A stretch of DNA of 8,713 nt from Actinobacillus sp. (GTDB taxonomy: Bacteria > Pseudomonadota > Gammaproteobacteria > Enterobacterales > Pasteurellaceae). Numbering within the stretch: position 1 is the first letter of the stretch; each line of letters begins with the position of its first letter. The notes beneath the pieces are model-generated. The model was not told the DNA's origin, searched no databases, and was given only the letters and a program-made list of their open reading frames with translations. The stretch is from the NCBI GenBank assembly GCA_020026115.1, contig JAHHQY010000046.1, positions 1-8,713 of the forward strand, given 5' to 3'. Of this stretch, positions 1 through 6,145 are shown one piece after another. A program made the translations under genes and the position numbers.

Positions 1-4
1 TTTA

Positions 5-30
5 TTTTTTAACTAAGAAAAGTTAAAAAA
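5..30. repeat. AT-rich perfect inverted repeat, 10-bp arms
   Basis: The arms TTTTTTAACT (5-14) and AGTTAAAAAA (21-30) are exact reverse complements around a 6-nt spacer. The stem is almost all A-T, so it would be a weak RNA hairpin. It could be the tail of a terminator for a gene lying left of the window, or a protein-binding palindrome. It sits just upstream of the Shine-Dalgarno-like AAGGGGAG at 36-43. The sequence does not decide between these roles. Confidence 0.5.
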
Positions 31-53
31 ATTTTAAGGGGAGATTTTATGCG

Positions 54-149
54 ATGAACGAAAAGAAGACTCGCGCCGAAAAATGGGAAGCAAAAATTCG
101 GTGCGAAAAAAAACGGCGTAAGCAAAAAGCGCAAACGCCGTGTATCTAA
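54..149 (+). other. Doubtful 31-codon ORF behind a strong Shine-Dalgarno
   Basis: An ATG at 54 opens a 31-codon frame ending in TAA at 147-149; the product would be very rich in Lys, Arg and Glu. AAGGGGAG at 36-43 lies 10 nt upstream of it. The same Shine-Dalgarno is better spaced (5 nt) for the ATG at 49, which reads only Met-Arg before a TGA at 55-57. Beyond that TGA the same frame stays open to 174 and would encode a strongly basic peptide of about 38 residues. I recognise neither product. The region is A-rich and carries hairpins, including the likely trxA terminator on the other strand, so Lys/Arg-rich translations are expected by chance. It may be a relic, a leader region, or nothing. 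Confidence 0.13.
106..141 (-). terminator. Rho-independent terminator downstream of trxA
   Basis: Read on the minus strand, ACGGCGT (141-135) pairs perfectly with ACGCCGT (119-113) across a 15-nt loop, and the stem runs straight into eight T residues (113-106). It begins 30 nt after the trxA stop codon, the right place to end trxA transcription. A second inverted repeat at 72-105 lies beyond it. Confidence 0.75.
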
Positions 150-170
150 GGAGATATATATGAAAAAAAC

Positions 171-494
171 TTAAATATTTTGTTCAACAAAATTCATTAG
201 CTGATTTTTTGGTAAAGCACCAACTTGAGTGCCTGCAAGTTTACCCTCGTTGAAAACCATTAAAGTTGGAATGCTACGCACGCCAAACTGCGCGGCAACG
301 GCTTGGTTTTCATCAATATTCATTTTCACTACTTTGACTTTATCACCAAACTCTTCGGCTAATTCTTCAAGCATTGGGCTAATCATACGGCAAGGACCGC
401 ACCATGGCGCCCAAAAATCTAATAAAACGGGCACGTCGGATTGTAAAACATCACCAGCAAAATTGGCATCGGTTGTATGGAAAACTTGACTCAT
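171..494 (-). CDS. trxA: Thioredoxin
   Basis: Complete 107-residue thioredoxin, a cytoplasmic disulfide reductase that passes electrons from thioredoxin reductase to client proteins. The length equals that of a classical single-domain thioredoxin. Visible hallmarks are the active site W31-C32-G33-P34-C35 within FWAPWCGPC, the buried Asp26, Lys57, and the cis-proline Pro76 in RSIPT. The C-terminal VGALPKNQL segment is typical of the Haemophilus TrxM type. The start is supported by GAGGA seven nt before the ATG. It lies 113 nt downstream of dapB on the same strand, has a plausible promoter of its own and is followed by a terminator, so it is probably transcribed largely alone, although read-through from dapB is possible because no terminator is visible between them. 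Its stop codon overlaps the stop of a 4-codon plus-strand ORF (160-174). The family call is very secure; whether this is the cell's main thioredoxin cannot be told. Confidence 0.97.
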   Translation of the reverse strand: MSQVFHTTDANFAGDVLQSDVPVLLDFWAPWCGPCRMISPMLEELAEEFGDKVKVVKMNIDENQAVAAQFGVRSIPTLMVFNEGKLAGTQVGALPKNQLMNFVEQNI

Positions 495-550
495 ATTATT
501 GTCCTCTTCGTTGAATTTTGAATATTGTTATGAACTAAAAATTTTTCAGA

Positions 551-579
551 ATAGTAACACAAAATATTCACAGGTTGAA
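551..579 (-). promoter_or_regulatory. Putative trxA promoter
   Basis: On the minus strand a -10 TACTAT (556-551), extended by an upstream TG (TGTTACTAT), is preceded at 17 nt by a weak -35 TTCAAC (579-574). The -10 matches the sigma-70 consensus at 4 of 6 bases and the -35 at 3 of 6; the extended TG compensates. Transcription would start near 545, leaving a leader of about 50 nt before trxA. It is a visual match only. Confidence 0.4.
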
Positions 580-607
580 CTTATCGCTCTAATTGTTTTT
601 TTCTTAA

Positions 608-1411
608 TTACAGTGCATTTAAGTTAAGCACATCGGTCATATCAAAAAGACCGCTTTCTTTTTGTTCCAGCCAAAGGGCGGCACGCACAGCCCCTGTGGC
701 AAAGGTCATACGGCTACTAGCTTTATGGCTAATTTCTACGCGTTCGCCCACATCGGCAAACCAAACGCTATGTTCTCCTACGACGTCAGAGGCGCGAATT
801 GTGGAAAAACCAATTTCTCCTGCTTTGCGTTCGCCAATAATACCGTGTCGCTCAAAAACAGCGTGATCGTTTAAATCTTTCCCCAAAGCTTTGGCAATAT
901 GTTCGCCCATACTCAGTGCCGTACCAGAAGGCGCATCTATTTTATGTTTATGATGAGCTTCAATAATTTCAATATCGCAGGTTTCGCCCATCACTTTGGC
1001 GGCTTTTTCTAAAAGTTTAAACACAAGGTTAACGCCGACGCTAAAATTAGAGGCAAAAACTACGGCTGTTTTTTCTGCGCATTGTTGAATAAAAGCCTTT
1101 TCTTCGGCGCGAAAGCCTGTGGTTCCAAGCACGATTTTTTTTCCATGTTGTGCGCAAAATTGTAAATTTTTTAAAGAATTTTCTGGACGAGTAAAATCAA
1201 TTAAAACATCAAAATCCGCGCCTTCAAGTTGGGACGTTAAAGGAAGATGGATGCAACCAATACCGGCTAATTCACCGGCATCGCTTCCCACTAAAGAAGA
1301 GGAATCACGCACTAAAGCGGTAGTTAATTGACAAAATTTGTGTTCCTGTACCGCTTGAATAAGTTGACGCCCCATACGCCCATTTGCGCCCGCAACAGCA
1401 ATTTTTAACAT
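608..1411 (-). CDS. dapB: 4-hydroxy-tetrahydrodipicolinate reductase
   Basis: Complete 267-residue DapB (the E. coli enzyme is 273). It reduces 4-hydroxy-tetrahydrodipicolinate with NAD(P)H in the diaminopimelate/lysine pathway, which supplies cell-wall precursor and lysine; it is cytoplasmic. The N-terminal Rossmann motif GANGRMG (residues 8-14) binds the nucleotide. LGTTG lies at 95-99 and ASNFSVGVNL at 120-129. The catalytic and substrate-binding stretch EAHHKHKIDAPSGTAL spans 151-166, with His153 and Lys157 matching the E. coli catalytic His159 and Lys163. The C-terminus (GLFDMTDVL) is typical. The Shine-Dalgarno TAGGAGA (1417-1423) includes the menD stop codon, and the gap to menD is only 9 nt. 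This points to co-transcription and translational coupling with menD, an unusual partnership because the two pathways are unrelated. Confidence 0.97.
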   Translation of the reverse strand: MLKIAVAGANGRMGRQLIQAVQEHKFCQLTTALVRDSSSLVGSDAGELAGIGCIHLPLTSQLEGADFDVLIDFTRPENSLKNLQFCAQHGKKIVLGTTGFRAEEKAFIQQCAEKTAVVFASNFSVGVNLVFKLLEKAAKVMGETCDIEIIEAHHKHKIDAPSGTALSMGEHIAKALGKDLNDHAVFERHGIIGERKAGEIGFSTIRASDVVGEHSVWFADVGERVEISHKASSRMTFATGAVRAALWLEQKESGLFDMTDVLNLNAL

Positions 1412-1420
1412 AAAGTTCTC

Positions 1421-3148
1421 CTATTTTTCCGTTTGATCTTCTTCATCGCCAATTACGGCATTAGAAATTTCATCTAAAATATAACGATAAAAACGACTCG
1501 CAGCCGTTGGTGTCACTTTTAATTCAATTAAAGTGCTGGCTCGCTGTTTATAGGCTTGGCGTAAAACGGATTGTAAATCTGACCAAGTGCGTGGAAGCGC
1601 ATATTTTAGGTTGAACATAGCCGCAGCTTGGGCAAATTCTAAATGATGTGGCATTTGGTAGAATTTTTCTTTGACATCTTCACGCACCGGCAACATATCA
1701 AAAATTGCCCCGCCATTATTATTGATAACAAAGACAATGCAAGGTTGGCTTTGTTCTTGAAGTAAGGCGAGAGAATTTAAGTCATAAAGTAGAGAGGTAT
1801 CGCCTAAAATAGCAATTAAAGGGCGCGTACTCCCTGCAGAAACCCCCGCTGCCGTTGCAATTAAGCCATCAATGCCACTTGCGCCACGATTAGTAAAGAC
1901 ACGGCAATCTTCAGGTAATTTGGCAAAGGCATCGGCAAGACGTACAAATAAGCTATTGCCGATAAATAGGTCGCAATTATTAGGTAAAACCTTATCAATA
2001 TTATAAGCAAGGGAGGCTTCATTTAATCCCGAGCCTAAGTTTTTGTTAATAAAATCACCGCAGAATTTTGAAAGCGCAATAGGTTCTAGTAACCAAGCTT
2101 TTTGACGTAATGGCGGGTGAGCCTCAAGCCAAGAGGCAATGTTAGTATTAAAACGCGTCCGCGCATGATGATAAGGATCTAAGGTTTTCGCCCCTTGGCT
2201 AATAATCCAATATTCCCCTTGATAGGCTTGTAAAAACTGATTAACGCGTTTACTTACAAAGCCACCGCCAAATTGTAATAAAATATCGGCTTTGAGTAAT
2301 TTATTACGCACCGTTTCATTGGCTAACCAAATATCCGCAAAAGGTAAAGTAGGCGTAACGTTAGCTTGCACATCGGTAATCACAATCCAGCCCATAACGC
2401 TTGCCCATTGGCTAATGCCTTCAGCTTCTTGCTTGCTTAAGCGACCAATTAAAATCACCCCTTGTTTTACGCGCCAAGATTCCCAATCATCATGGGGTTC
2501 AATATCAAAGGTTTTGACAGGATGTTTAATCCAAGGCGTTGGATGACTCAGCCAAGAAGCCACTTGTGTAAGCCAAGGATGAGCGGAAACATCCTCATCA
2601 CTCGCGCCGTATAATGGTTCTGCAAAAGGTACATTGATGTGAATGACCCCAGAAAGCTGACTTTGTTTAAAATAGGCTTGATCTAAACGTGAAAGCAACC
2701 AACTTGCGGGAAAATCTGCACTAGGTCGGGGTAAATGTACTTTTGCAACCGGATAATCGGCGAACATGTTTTCTTGTAAAATCGCTTGATTAGCGCCACA
2801 TTCGACTAATTCTAAAGGGCGATCGGCCGTTAAAATAATTAAAGGCACATTTGTTTGGCGCGCTTCAATAATTGCAGGGTATAAATTCGCTGTGGCAGTA
2901 CCTGAAGTCACAATAATCGCCACAGGTTCTTGACGAGATTTAGCTAACCCTAAGGCAAAAAAGCCAAGACCACGCTCATCAAAATGAGTATGGCAAACAG
3001 CGCGATGTTGGCTTTGTAAATGTACGGCTTCTAAGGTTAAAGGTGTCGAGCGAGAGCCAGGTGCAATACAAAATTGAGTAACGCCGTGGCGCACAAGACT
3101 TTCTAAAATAACGCGAGCCCAACAACGGTTAAAAACATTTACTGACAT
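1421..3148 (-). CDS. menD: 2-succinyl-5-enolpyruvyl-6-hydroxy-3-cyclohexene-1-carboxylate (SEPHCHC) synthase
   Basis: Complete 575-residue thiamine-diphosphate enzyme that joins isochorismate to the succinic semialdehyde unit made by decarboxylating 2-oxoglutarate, the second step of menaquinone synthesis. The N-terminal pyrimidine-binding domain shows APGSRSTPL (residues 29-37) and the ThDP-activating Glu58 in FDERGLGF. The C-terminal domain has NRGASGIDG (420-428) and the ThDP/Mg motif beginning GDTSLLYDLNSL (449-460) and ending in NNN (476-478). The start is supported by AAGGA six nt before the ATG; the start lies inside the 3' end of menF (10-nt overlap), so translation is probably coupled. 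It is somewhat longer than E. coli MenD; the extra length is mainly an acidic C-terminal tail (about residues 558-575, ending DEEDQTEK) that may be dispensable. The gene ends in TAG, unlike its TAA neighbours. Confidence 0.97.
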   Translation of the reverse strand: MSVNVFNRCWARVILESLVRHGVTQFCIAPGSRSTPLTLEAVHLQSQHRAVCHTHFDERGLGFFALGLAKSRQEPVAIIVTSGTATANLYPAIIEARQTNVPLIILTADRPLELVECGANQAILQENMFADYPVAKVHLPRPSADFPASWLLSRLDQAYFKQSQLSGVIHINVPFAEPLYGASDEDVSAHPWLTQVASWLSHPTPWIKHPVKTFDIEPHDDWESWRVKQGVILIGRLSKQEAEGISQWASVMGWIVITDVQANVTPTLPFADIWLANETVRNKLLKADILLQFGGGFVSKRVNQFLQAYQGEYWIISQGAKTLDPYHHARTRFNTNIASWLEAHPPLRQKAWLLEPIALSKFCGDFINKNLGSGLNEASLAYNIDKVLPNNCDLFIGNSLFVRLADAFAKLPEDCRVFTNRGASGIDGLIATAAGVSAGSTRPLIAILGDTSLLYDLNSLALLQEQSQPCIVFVINNNGGAIFDMLPVREDVKEKFYQMPHHLEFAQAAAMFNLKYALPRTWSDLQSVLRQAYKQRASTLIELKVTPTAASRFYRYILDEISNAVIGDEEDQTEK

Positions 3149-4449
3149 ATATCTTCCTTTCTTTTAATTTCTACGGGTAATAATGAAACGAGCCCTAAGG
3201 CTTTTCGTTCGATTTCGCGCCATTCATGTTTAGGAATGGAGCCTGCCACAATGCCAGCACCAGCAAAAACTTGAATACGATTTGCGTGAATATTAGCACT
3301 ACGAATAGCGACGCAAAATTCCGATTTTTCAGCCTGCATTAAGCCTAAAGTACCTGCGTACCAATGACGTTTTTGCGGTTCGGTTTTTGCTAAAAAGGCC
3401 ATGGCTGCGGCTTTAGGTAAGCCAGCTACCGCAGCGGTTGGATGAATGCGACTTAAGCATTGAGCATCGCCCATTTCAGGTAATAAACAACTTTCAATAC
3501 TACGCTGTAAGTGCTGAACCTTGCGTAATTTTTTAAGGCGAATTGCGCTGACTTTAAAATCGCTTACCGCACCAAGTAAACTTTGTTGGATATTATCGAC
3601 AACAAGGGTATTTTCGTGACGATTTTTTTCATCATGTAAAAGCCAATTTCCTTGTAATTCCGTTTCTTTTTCATCGTCACTAACAAAAGCCGTTCCTGCT
3701 AAGGCTTCGGTTTTAAGCTGTAAACCTTGACGAGAAAATAAACGCTCAGGCGTTGAGCCGACAAAAGCATTGTCTTTTGTTTCAGCCCATAAAAAGTGAA
3801 AACAACCTTGGTTGTATGTTTCACTTTTCGCTAAAAAGGCATAAGGATTAAGTAACGAGCTGGTTTGGAAGGTTTTTCCATTGGCTAAGACAACTTTATT
3901 AAATTCACCAAGACGAATGGCTTCGCAGGCTTTTTCCACCCATTGACACCAAGTTTCCTCATCCGCATGCGTCGCCAACGCTTTTTGTAAATAGGGTAAA
4001 GGCGGTAAAGGTGCAGATTTTGTGAGCATAGCTAAGGCTTGCTCTAATTGCGCTCGTGCCGAAATTTTGCCCGCGCGACAATCCACAAAAATTTGCACGC
4101 AAAGTTGATGATTTTCTTGAGTAAGTAAAATTTTTGGTAAGAAAAAATGATTTTCGCCACTAAATTGCACACCGCCCAATAGAGGATAAGAGGTAGATTG
4201 CGTAAAAGATTGCGCTTCTTCAAGCGTAAAAAATTCGCGCACGGCCCCTAAAGCGCCGACTATTTTGTTTTCGTCACGAAAATGGAAATAAAATTGCGGA
4301 TAGTCAATTTGAGCATTAAGCCAAGGTAATAGCGAGTAGGAAAACGCCTCTTGAGTATGGGAAAAACACATAATAGATTGTGCTTTTTCATCAAAGTTTT
4401 GCGCAAAGTTGGCTAAAATGGCCTGTTTTATTGTAAGTAAGCTAACCAT
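3139..4449 (-). CDS. menF: Isochorismate synthase MenF
   Basis: Complete 436-residue chorismate-utilising enzyme that converts chorismate to isochorismate, the entry step to menaquinone. The C-terminal half carries the family hallmarks: Lys185 in NKVVLANG (E. coli general base Lys190), Glu235 in GSTPERL (E. coli Glu240), EALAGTA (248-254), the Mg-binding Glu279 in RHEN (E. coli Glu284), HPTAAVAGLP (336-345), YAGTLG (364-369), and Glu412 in HEWREIERKA (E. coli Glu416). The N-terminal third matches E. coli MenF around YPQFYF (50-55), which supports the chosen start, yet no Shine-Dalgarno is visible upstream of this ATG. An isochorismate synthase for siderophores (EntC type) is the main alternative; the adjacent, overlapping menD makes MenF far more likely. 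It is the first gene of the menF-menD-dapB run. Confidence 0.95.
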   Translation of the reverse strand: MVSLLTIKQAILANFAQNFDEKAQSIMCFSHTQEAFSYSLLPWLNAQIDYPQFYFHFRDENKIVGALGAVREFFTLEEAQSFTQSTSYPLLGGVQFSGENHFFLPKILLTQENHQLCVQIFVDCRAGKISARAQLEQALAMLTKSAPLPPLPYLQKALATHADEETWCQWVEKACEAIRLGEFNKVVLANGKTFQTSSLLNPYAFLAKSETYNQGCFHFLWAETKDNAFVGSTPERLFSRQGLQLKTEALAGTAFVSDDEKETELQGNWLLHDEKNRHENTLVVDNIQQSLLGAVSDFKVSAIRLKKLRKVQHLQRSIESCLLPEMGDAQCLSRIHPTAAVAGLPKAAAMAFLAKTEPQKRHWYAGTLGLMQAEKSEFCVAIRSANIHANRIQVFAGAGIVAGSIPKHEWREIERKALGLVSLLPVEIKRKEDICQ

Positions 4450-4499
4450 ATTGAAAATAAATTGTTTTTAATTAAAAAATACGATAAAAATAATCGGCC

Positions 4500-4505
4500 A
4501 TTCTA
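4500..4505 (-). promoter_or_regulatory. Candidate -10 element for menF
   Basis: The minus strand reads TAGAAT here, a 5 of 6 match to the sigma-70 -10 hexamer, about 50 nt before the menF start. No good -35 lies at the usual distance, but an A-run (minus-strand reading of 4519-4527) sits upstream and could act as an UP-like element. In this 161-nt divergent region I could not identify a convincing alaA promoter on the plus strand; the sequence is too AT-rich for weak matches to mean much. Confidence 0.25.
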
Positions 4506-4610
4506 GCGCATTTCCATGTTTTTTTTTACTAAATCTTTAAAGGCTTGCAAAAGAAGAAAAGGAAACCGCTAAGGGCGCTTAAAAATGCAAAAATTTTTTA
4601 TGAGGTCGCT

Positions 4611-5825
4611 ATGAGAATTTTACAAAAACCAGAAAAACTCGCACAAGTTTGTTACGACATTCGAGGCCCTGTTCATCAAGAAGCGTTACGCTTACAAGCC
4701 ACTGGCGCAGATATTTTAAAATTAAACATTGGAAATCCTGCGTATTTTGGCTTTGAAACTCCAGCAGAATTATTACCAACATTATTCGAACATCTCCCCA
4801 CCTCACAAGGTTATTGTGATTCCAAAGGGATTTTAAGCGCCCGTCAAGCTATCGTTGATTACTACCACGCCAAAGGCATTTGCGAACATGATGTGGAAGA
4901 TGTGTATATTGGTAATGGCGTATCAGAATTGATTTTAATGACAATGCAAGCCTTGCTCAATCAAGGCGATGAAATTTTAATTCCAATGCCAGATTATCCC
5001 TTATGGACAGCGGCTGCGAACCTTTCTGGTGGGAAAGTGGTGCATTATTTATGTGATGAAGAAGCAAACTGGTTTCCTGATTTAGCCGATATTAAACGTA
5101 AAATTTCGCCTCGTACGAAAGCGATTGTGCTTATCAATCCTAATAACCCAACGGGTGCCGTTTATAGTAAAGCCTTGTTGCAAGACATTGTAGAAATTGC
5201 TCGTCAGCATAAATTATTGATTTTAGCCGATGAAATTTATGAAAAAATTCTATATGACGATGCAAAACATCATCATATTGCCGCATTAGCCCCTGATTTA
5301 CTGACAATTACTTTTAATGGTTTATCGAAAGCCTATCGTGTTTGTGGTTTCCGTCAAGGTTGGATGGTATTAAATGGCCCGAAAACGCACGCAAAAGGTT
5401 TTATTGACGCCTTGACGATGTTAGCCTCTATGCGTTTATGCGCTAATCATCCTATGCAACACGCCATTGGCGTGGCTTTACATGGACACCAAAGCATTCA
5501 TGATTTTGTTTTGCCAGGTGGACGATTATTAGAACAACGTAATAAAGCGGTAGAGTTAATTCGTCGTATTGATGGCTTAAGTGTTGTTGTGCCAAAAGGC
5601 GCATTGTATATGTTCCCGAAAATAGATGTGAAAAAATTCAAGCTTCATGATGACGAAAAAATGGCCCTTGATTTATTGCGCCAGCAAAATGTTTTACTGG
5701 TGCATGGCACAGGGTTTAACTGGCATAAGCCCGATCATTTCCGCATTGTGACCTTGCCATCGGTGAATGTCATAGATGACGCCTTAACGCGTTTAGCGAA
5801 ATTCTTAGAAACCTATCAACAATAA
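4611..5825 (+). CDS. alaA: Alanine-synthesising glutamate-pyruvate aminotransferase AlaA
   Basis: Complete PLP-dependent class I/II aminotransferase of 404 residues from the chosen start (E. coli AlaA/YfbQ is 405). It transfers the amino group of glutamate to pyruvate to make alanine and works in the cytoplasm. Visible residues are NIGNP (39-43), the ring-stacking Tyr129 in PDYPLW, Asn179 in NPNNPTG (176-182), Asp207 in ADEIY, the Schiff-base Lys240 in NGLSKAYR, and the substrate-carboxylate Arg378 in HFRIVTLP. The similarity to E. coli AlaA is very high along the whole length. The start at 4611 has GAGG five nt upstream and begins just before the conserved CYDIRGP. The frame stays open back to a TTG at 4545, but those 22 codons are Lys-rich, have no counterpart in E. 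coli and are rejected. The gene is divergent from menF and followed by its own terminator, so it is probably monocistronic. Confidence 0.96.
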   Translation: MRILQKPEKLAQVCYDIRGPVHQEALRLQATGADILKLNIGNPAYFGFETPAELLPTLFEHLPTSQGYCDSKGILSARQAIVDYYHAKGICEHDVEDVYIGNGVSELILMTMQALLNQGDEILIPMPDYPLWTAAANLSGGKVVHYLCDEEANWFPDLADIKRKISPRTKAIVLINPNNPTGAVYSKALLQDIVEIARQHKLLILADEIYEKILYDDAKHHHIAALAPDLLTITFNGLSKAYRVCGFRQGWMVLNGPKTHAKGFIDALTMLASMRLCANHPMQHAIGVALHGHQSIHDFVLPGGRLLEQRNKAVELIRRIDGLSVVVPKGALYMFPKIDVKKFKLHDDEKMALDLLRQQNVLLVHGTGFNWHKPDHFRIVTLPSVNVIDDALTRLAKFLETYQQ

Positions 5826-5890
5826 GGGCTTCGCACCGAAAAATTGACTTGTGTAGAAAATTTAATCTTTTCATTGAGTTAACTTTAAGC

Positions 5891-5935
5891 AAAAGACAGG
5901 TAAGAAAAAAAATCTTACTTGTCTTTTTTATTTTT
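5891..5935 (+). terminator. Rho-independent terminator of alaA
   Basis: AAAAGACAGGTAAGA (5891-5905) pairs with TCTTACTTGTCTTTT (5913-5927), giving a 15-bp stem with a single G-U wobble and a loop of seven A residues. A T-rich tail follows (5924-5929 and 5931-5935). The wobble is G-U only in plus-strand RNA, consistent with termination of plus-strand transcripts. It starts 65 nt after the alaA stop codon. Confidence 0.9.
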
Positions 5936-6085
5936 CGTTGGAAAATTTTTTAAAAAAGCAAGCAAAATATTTTTATTTTTTTTTGCCTTGAACAGGATCT
6001 GGAAACATAAATAAAAATAAGGGATTAGGAAGATATCCACAGAAAAGAGAGATTAAAACTCAAGCGTCGAGGTTAGCTGAGAGCT

Positions 6086-6112
6086 TTGAAAAGAAAAAAA
6101 TACTTGTATAAT
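6086..6112 (+). promoter_or_regulatory. Putative sigma-70 promoter of nrdDG
   Basis: A perfect -10 TATAAT (6107-6112) lies downstream of TTGAAA (6086-6091), a 5 of 6 match to the -35 consensus, with a rather short 15-nt spacer; the overlapping TTTGAA (6085-6090) would give 16. Transcription would begin near 6119, leaving about 27 nt before the preferred nrdD start. An 8-of-9 DnaA-box-like TAATTCACA (against TTWTNCACA) overlaps the -10 at 6109-6117. Confidence 0.55.
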
Positions 6113-6145
6113 TCACAGAATTTTTAAGAGAGAGGGATGAGATTT

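Larger units (their letters stand above)
5826..6145. other. Gene-free intergenic region between alaA and nrdD
   Basis: About 320 nt with no credible gene on either strand. It holds the alaA terminator (5891-5935), then a run of A and T tracts (about 5938-5984) likely to be curved DNA. Next comes an FNR-half-like TTGAACAGGATCTG (5988-6001), matching TTGAT-N4-ATCAA at 7 of 10 positions, and ATATCCACA (6033-6041), one base off the DnaA box TTATCCACA. A weak hairpin with a bulge spans 6059-6081, and the nrdD promoter lies at its right end. I did not see a clear pair of NrdR boxes. The FNR-like site is too far from the predicted start of transcription for a standard activator position. Confidence 0.5.

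Noticed and set aside
662..1331. Plus-strand ORFs of about 70 codons opposite dapB (662-874 and 1119-1331)
   Set aside because: They are antisense shadows of a clearly conserved gene, with no ribosome-binding sites or recognisable domains. The same applies to the ORFs opposite or out of frame with trxA, menD, alaA and nrdD.
4545..4610. N-terminal extension of alaA by 22 codons from a TTG start
   Set aside because: The extension is low-complexity and Lys-rich, absent from E. coli AlaA, and starts at TTG, whereas the ATG at 4611 has a well-spaced GAGG and gives the usual family length.
97..5840. Shared 11-mer: TTCGGTGCGAA at 97-107 and its reverse complement at 5830-5840
   Set aside because: The match does not extend on either side, and several 11-base coincidences are expected by chance in a window of this size.
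5840..5870. Possible promoter after alaA based on TTGACT at 5844-5849
   Set aside because: There is no acceptable -10 hexamer at 15-19 nt, and the alaA terminator would stop any transcript shortly afterwards.
5950..5993. Inverted repeat of CAAGCAAAA and TTTTGCCTTG, terminator-like on the minus strand
   Set aside because: It needs a bulge, is mostly A-T pairs, and no minus-strand gene ends here for it to serve.
6137..6145. nrdD start at the upstream ATG (6137)
   Set aside because: The Shine-Dalgarno abuts this ATG with no usable spacing; starting at 6146 gives proper spacing and keeps E. coli numbering for Cys175 and Cys384. The difference is only three residues, so it is not excluded.
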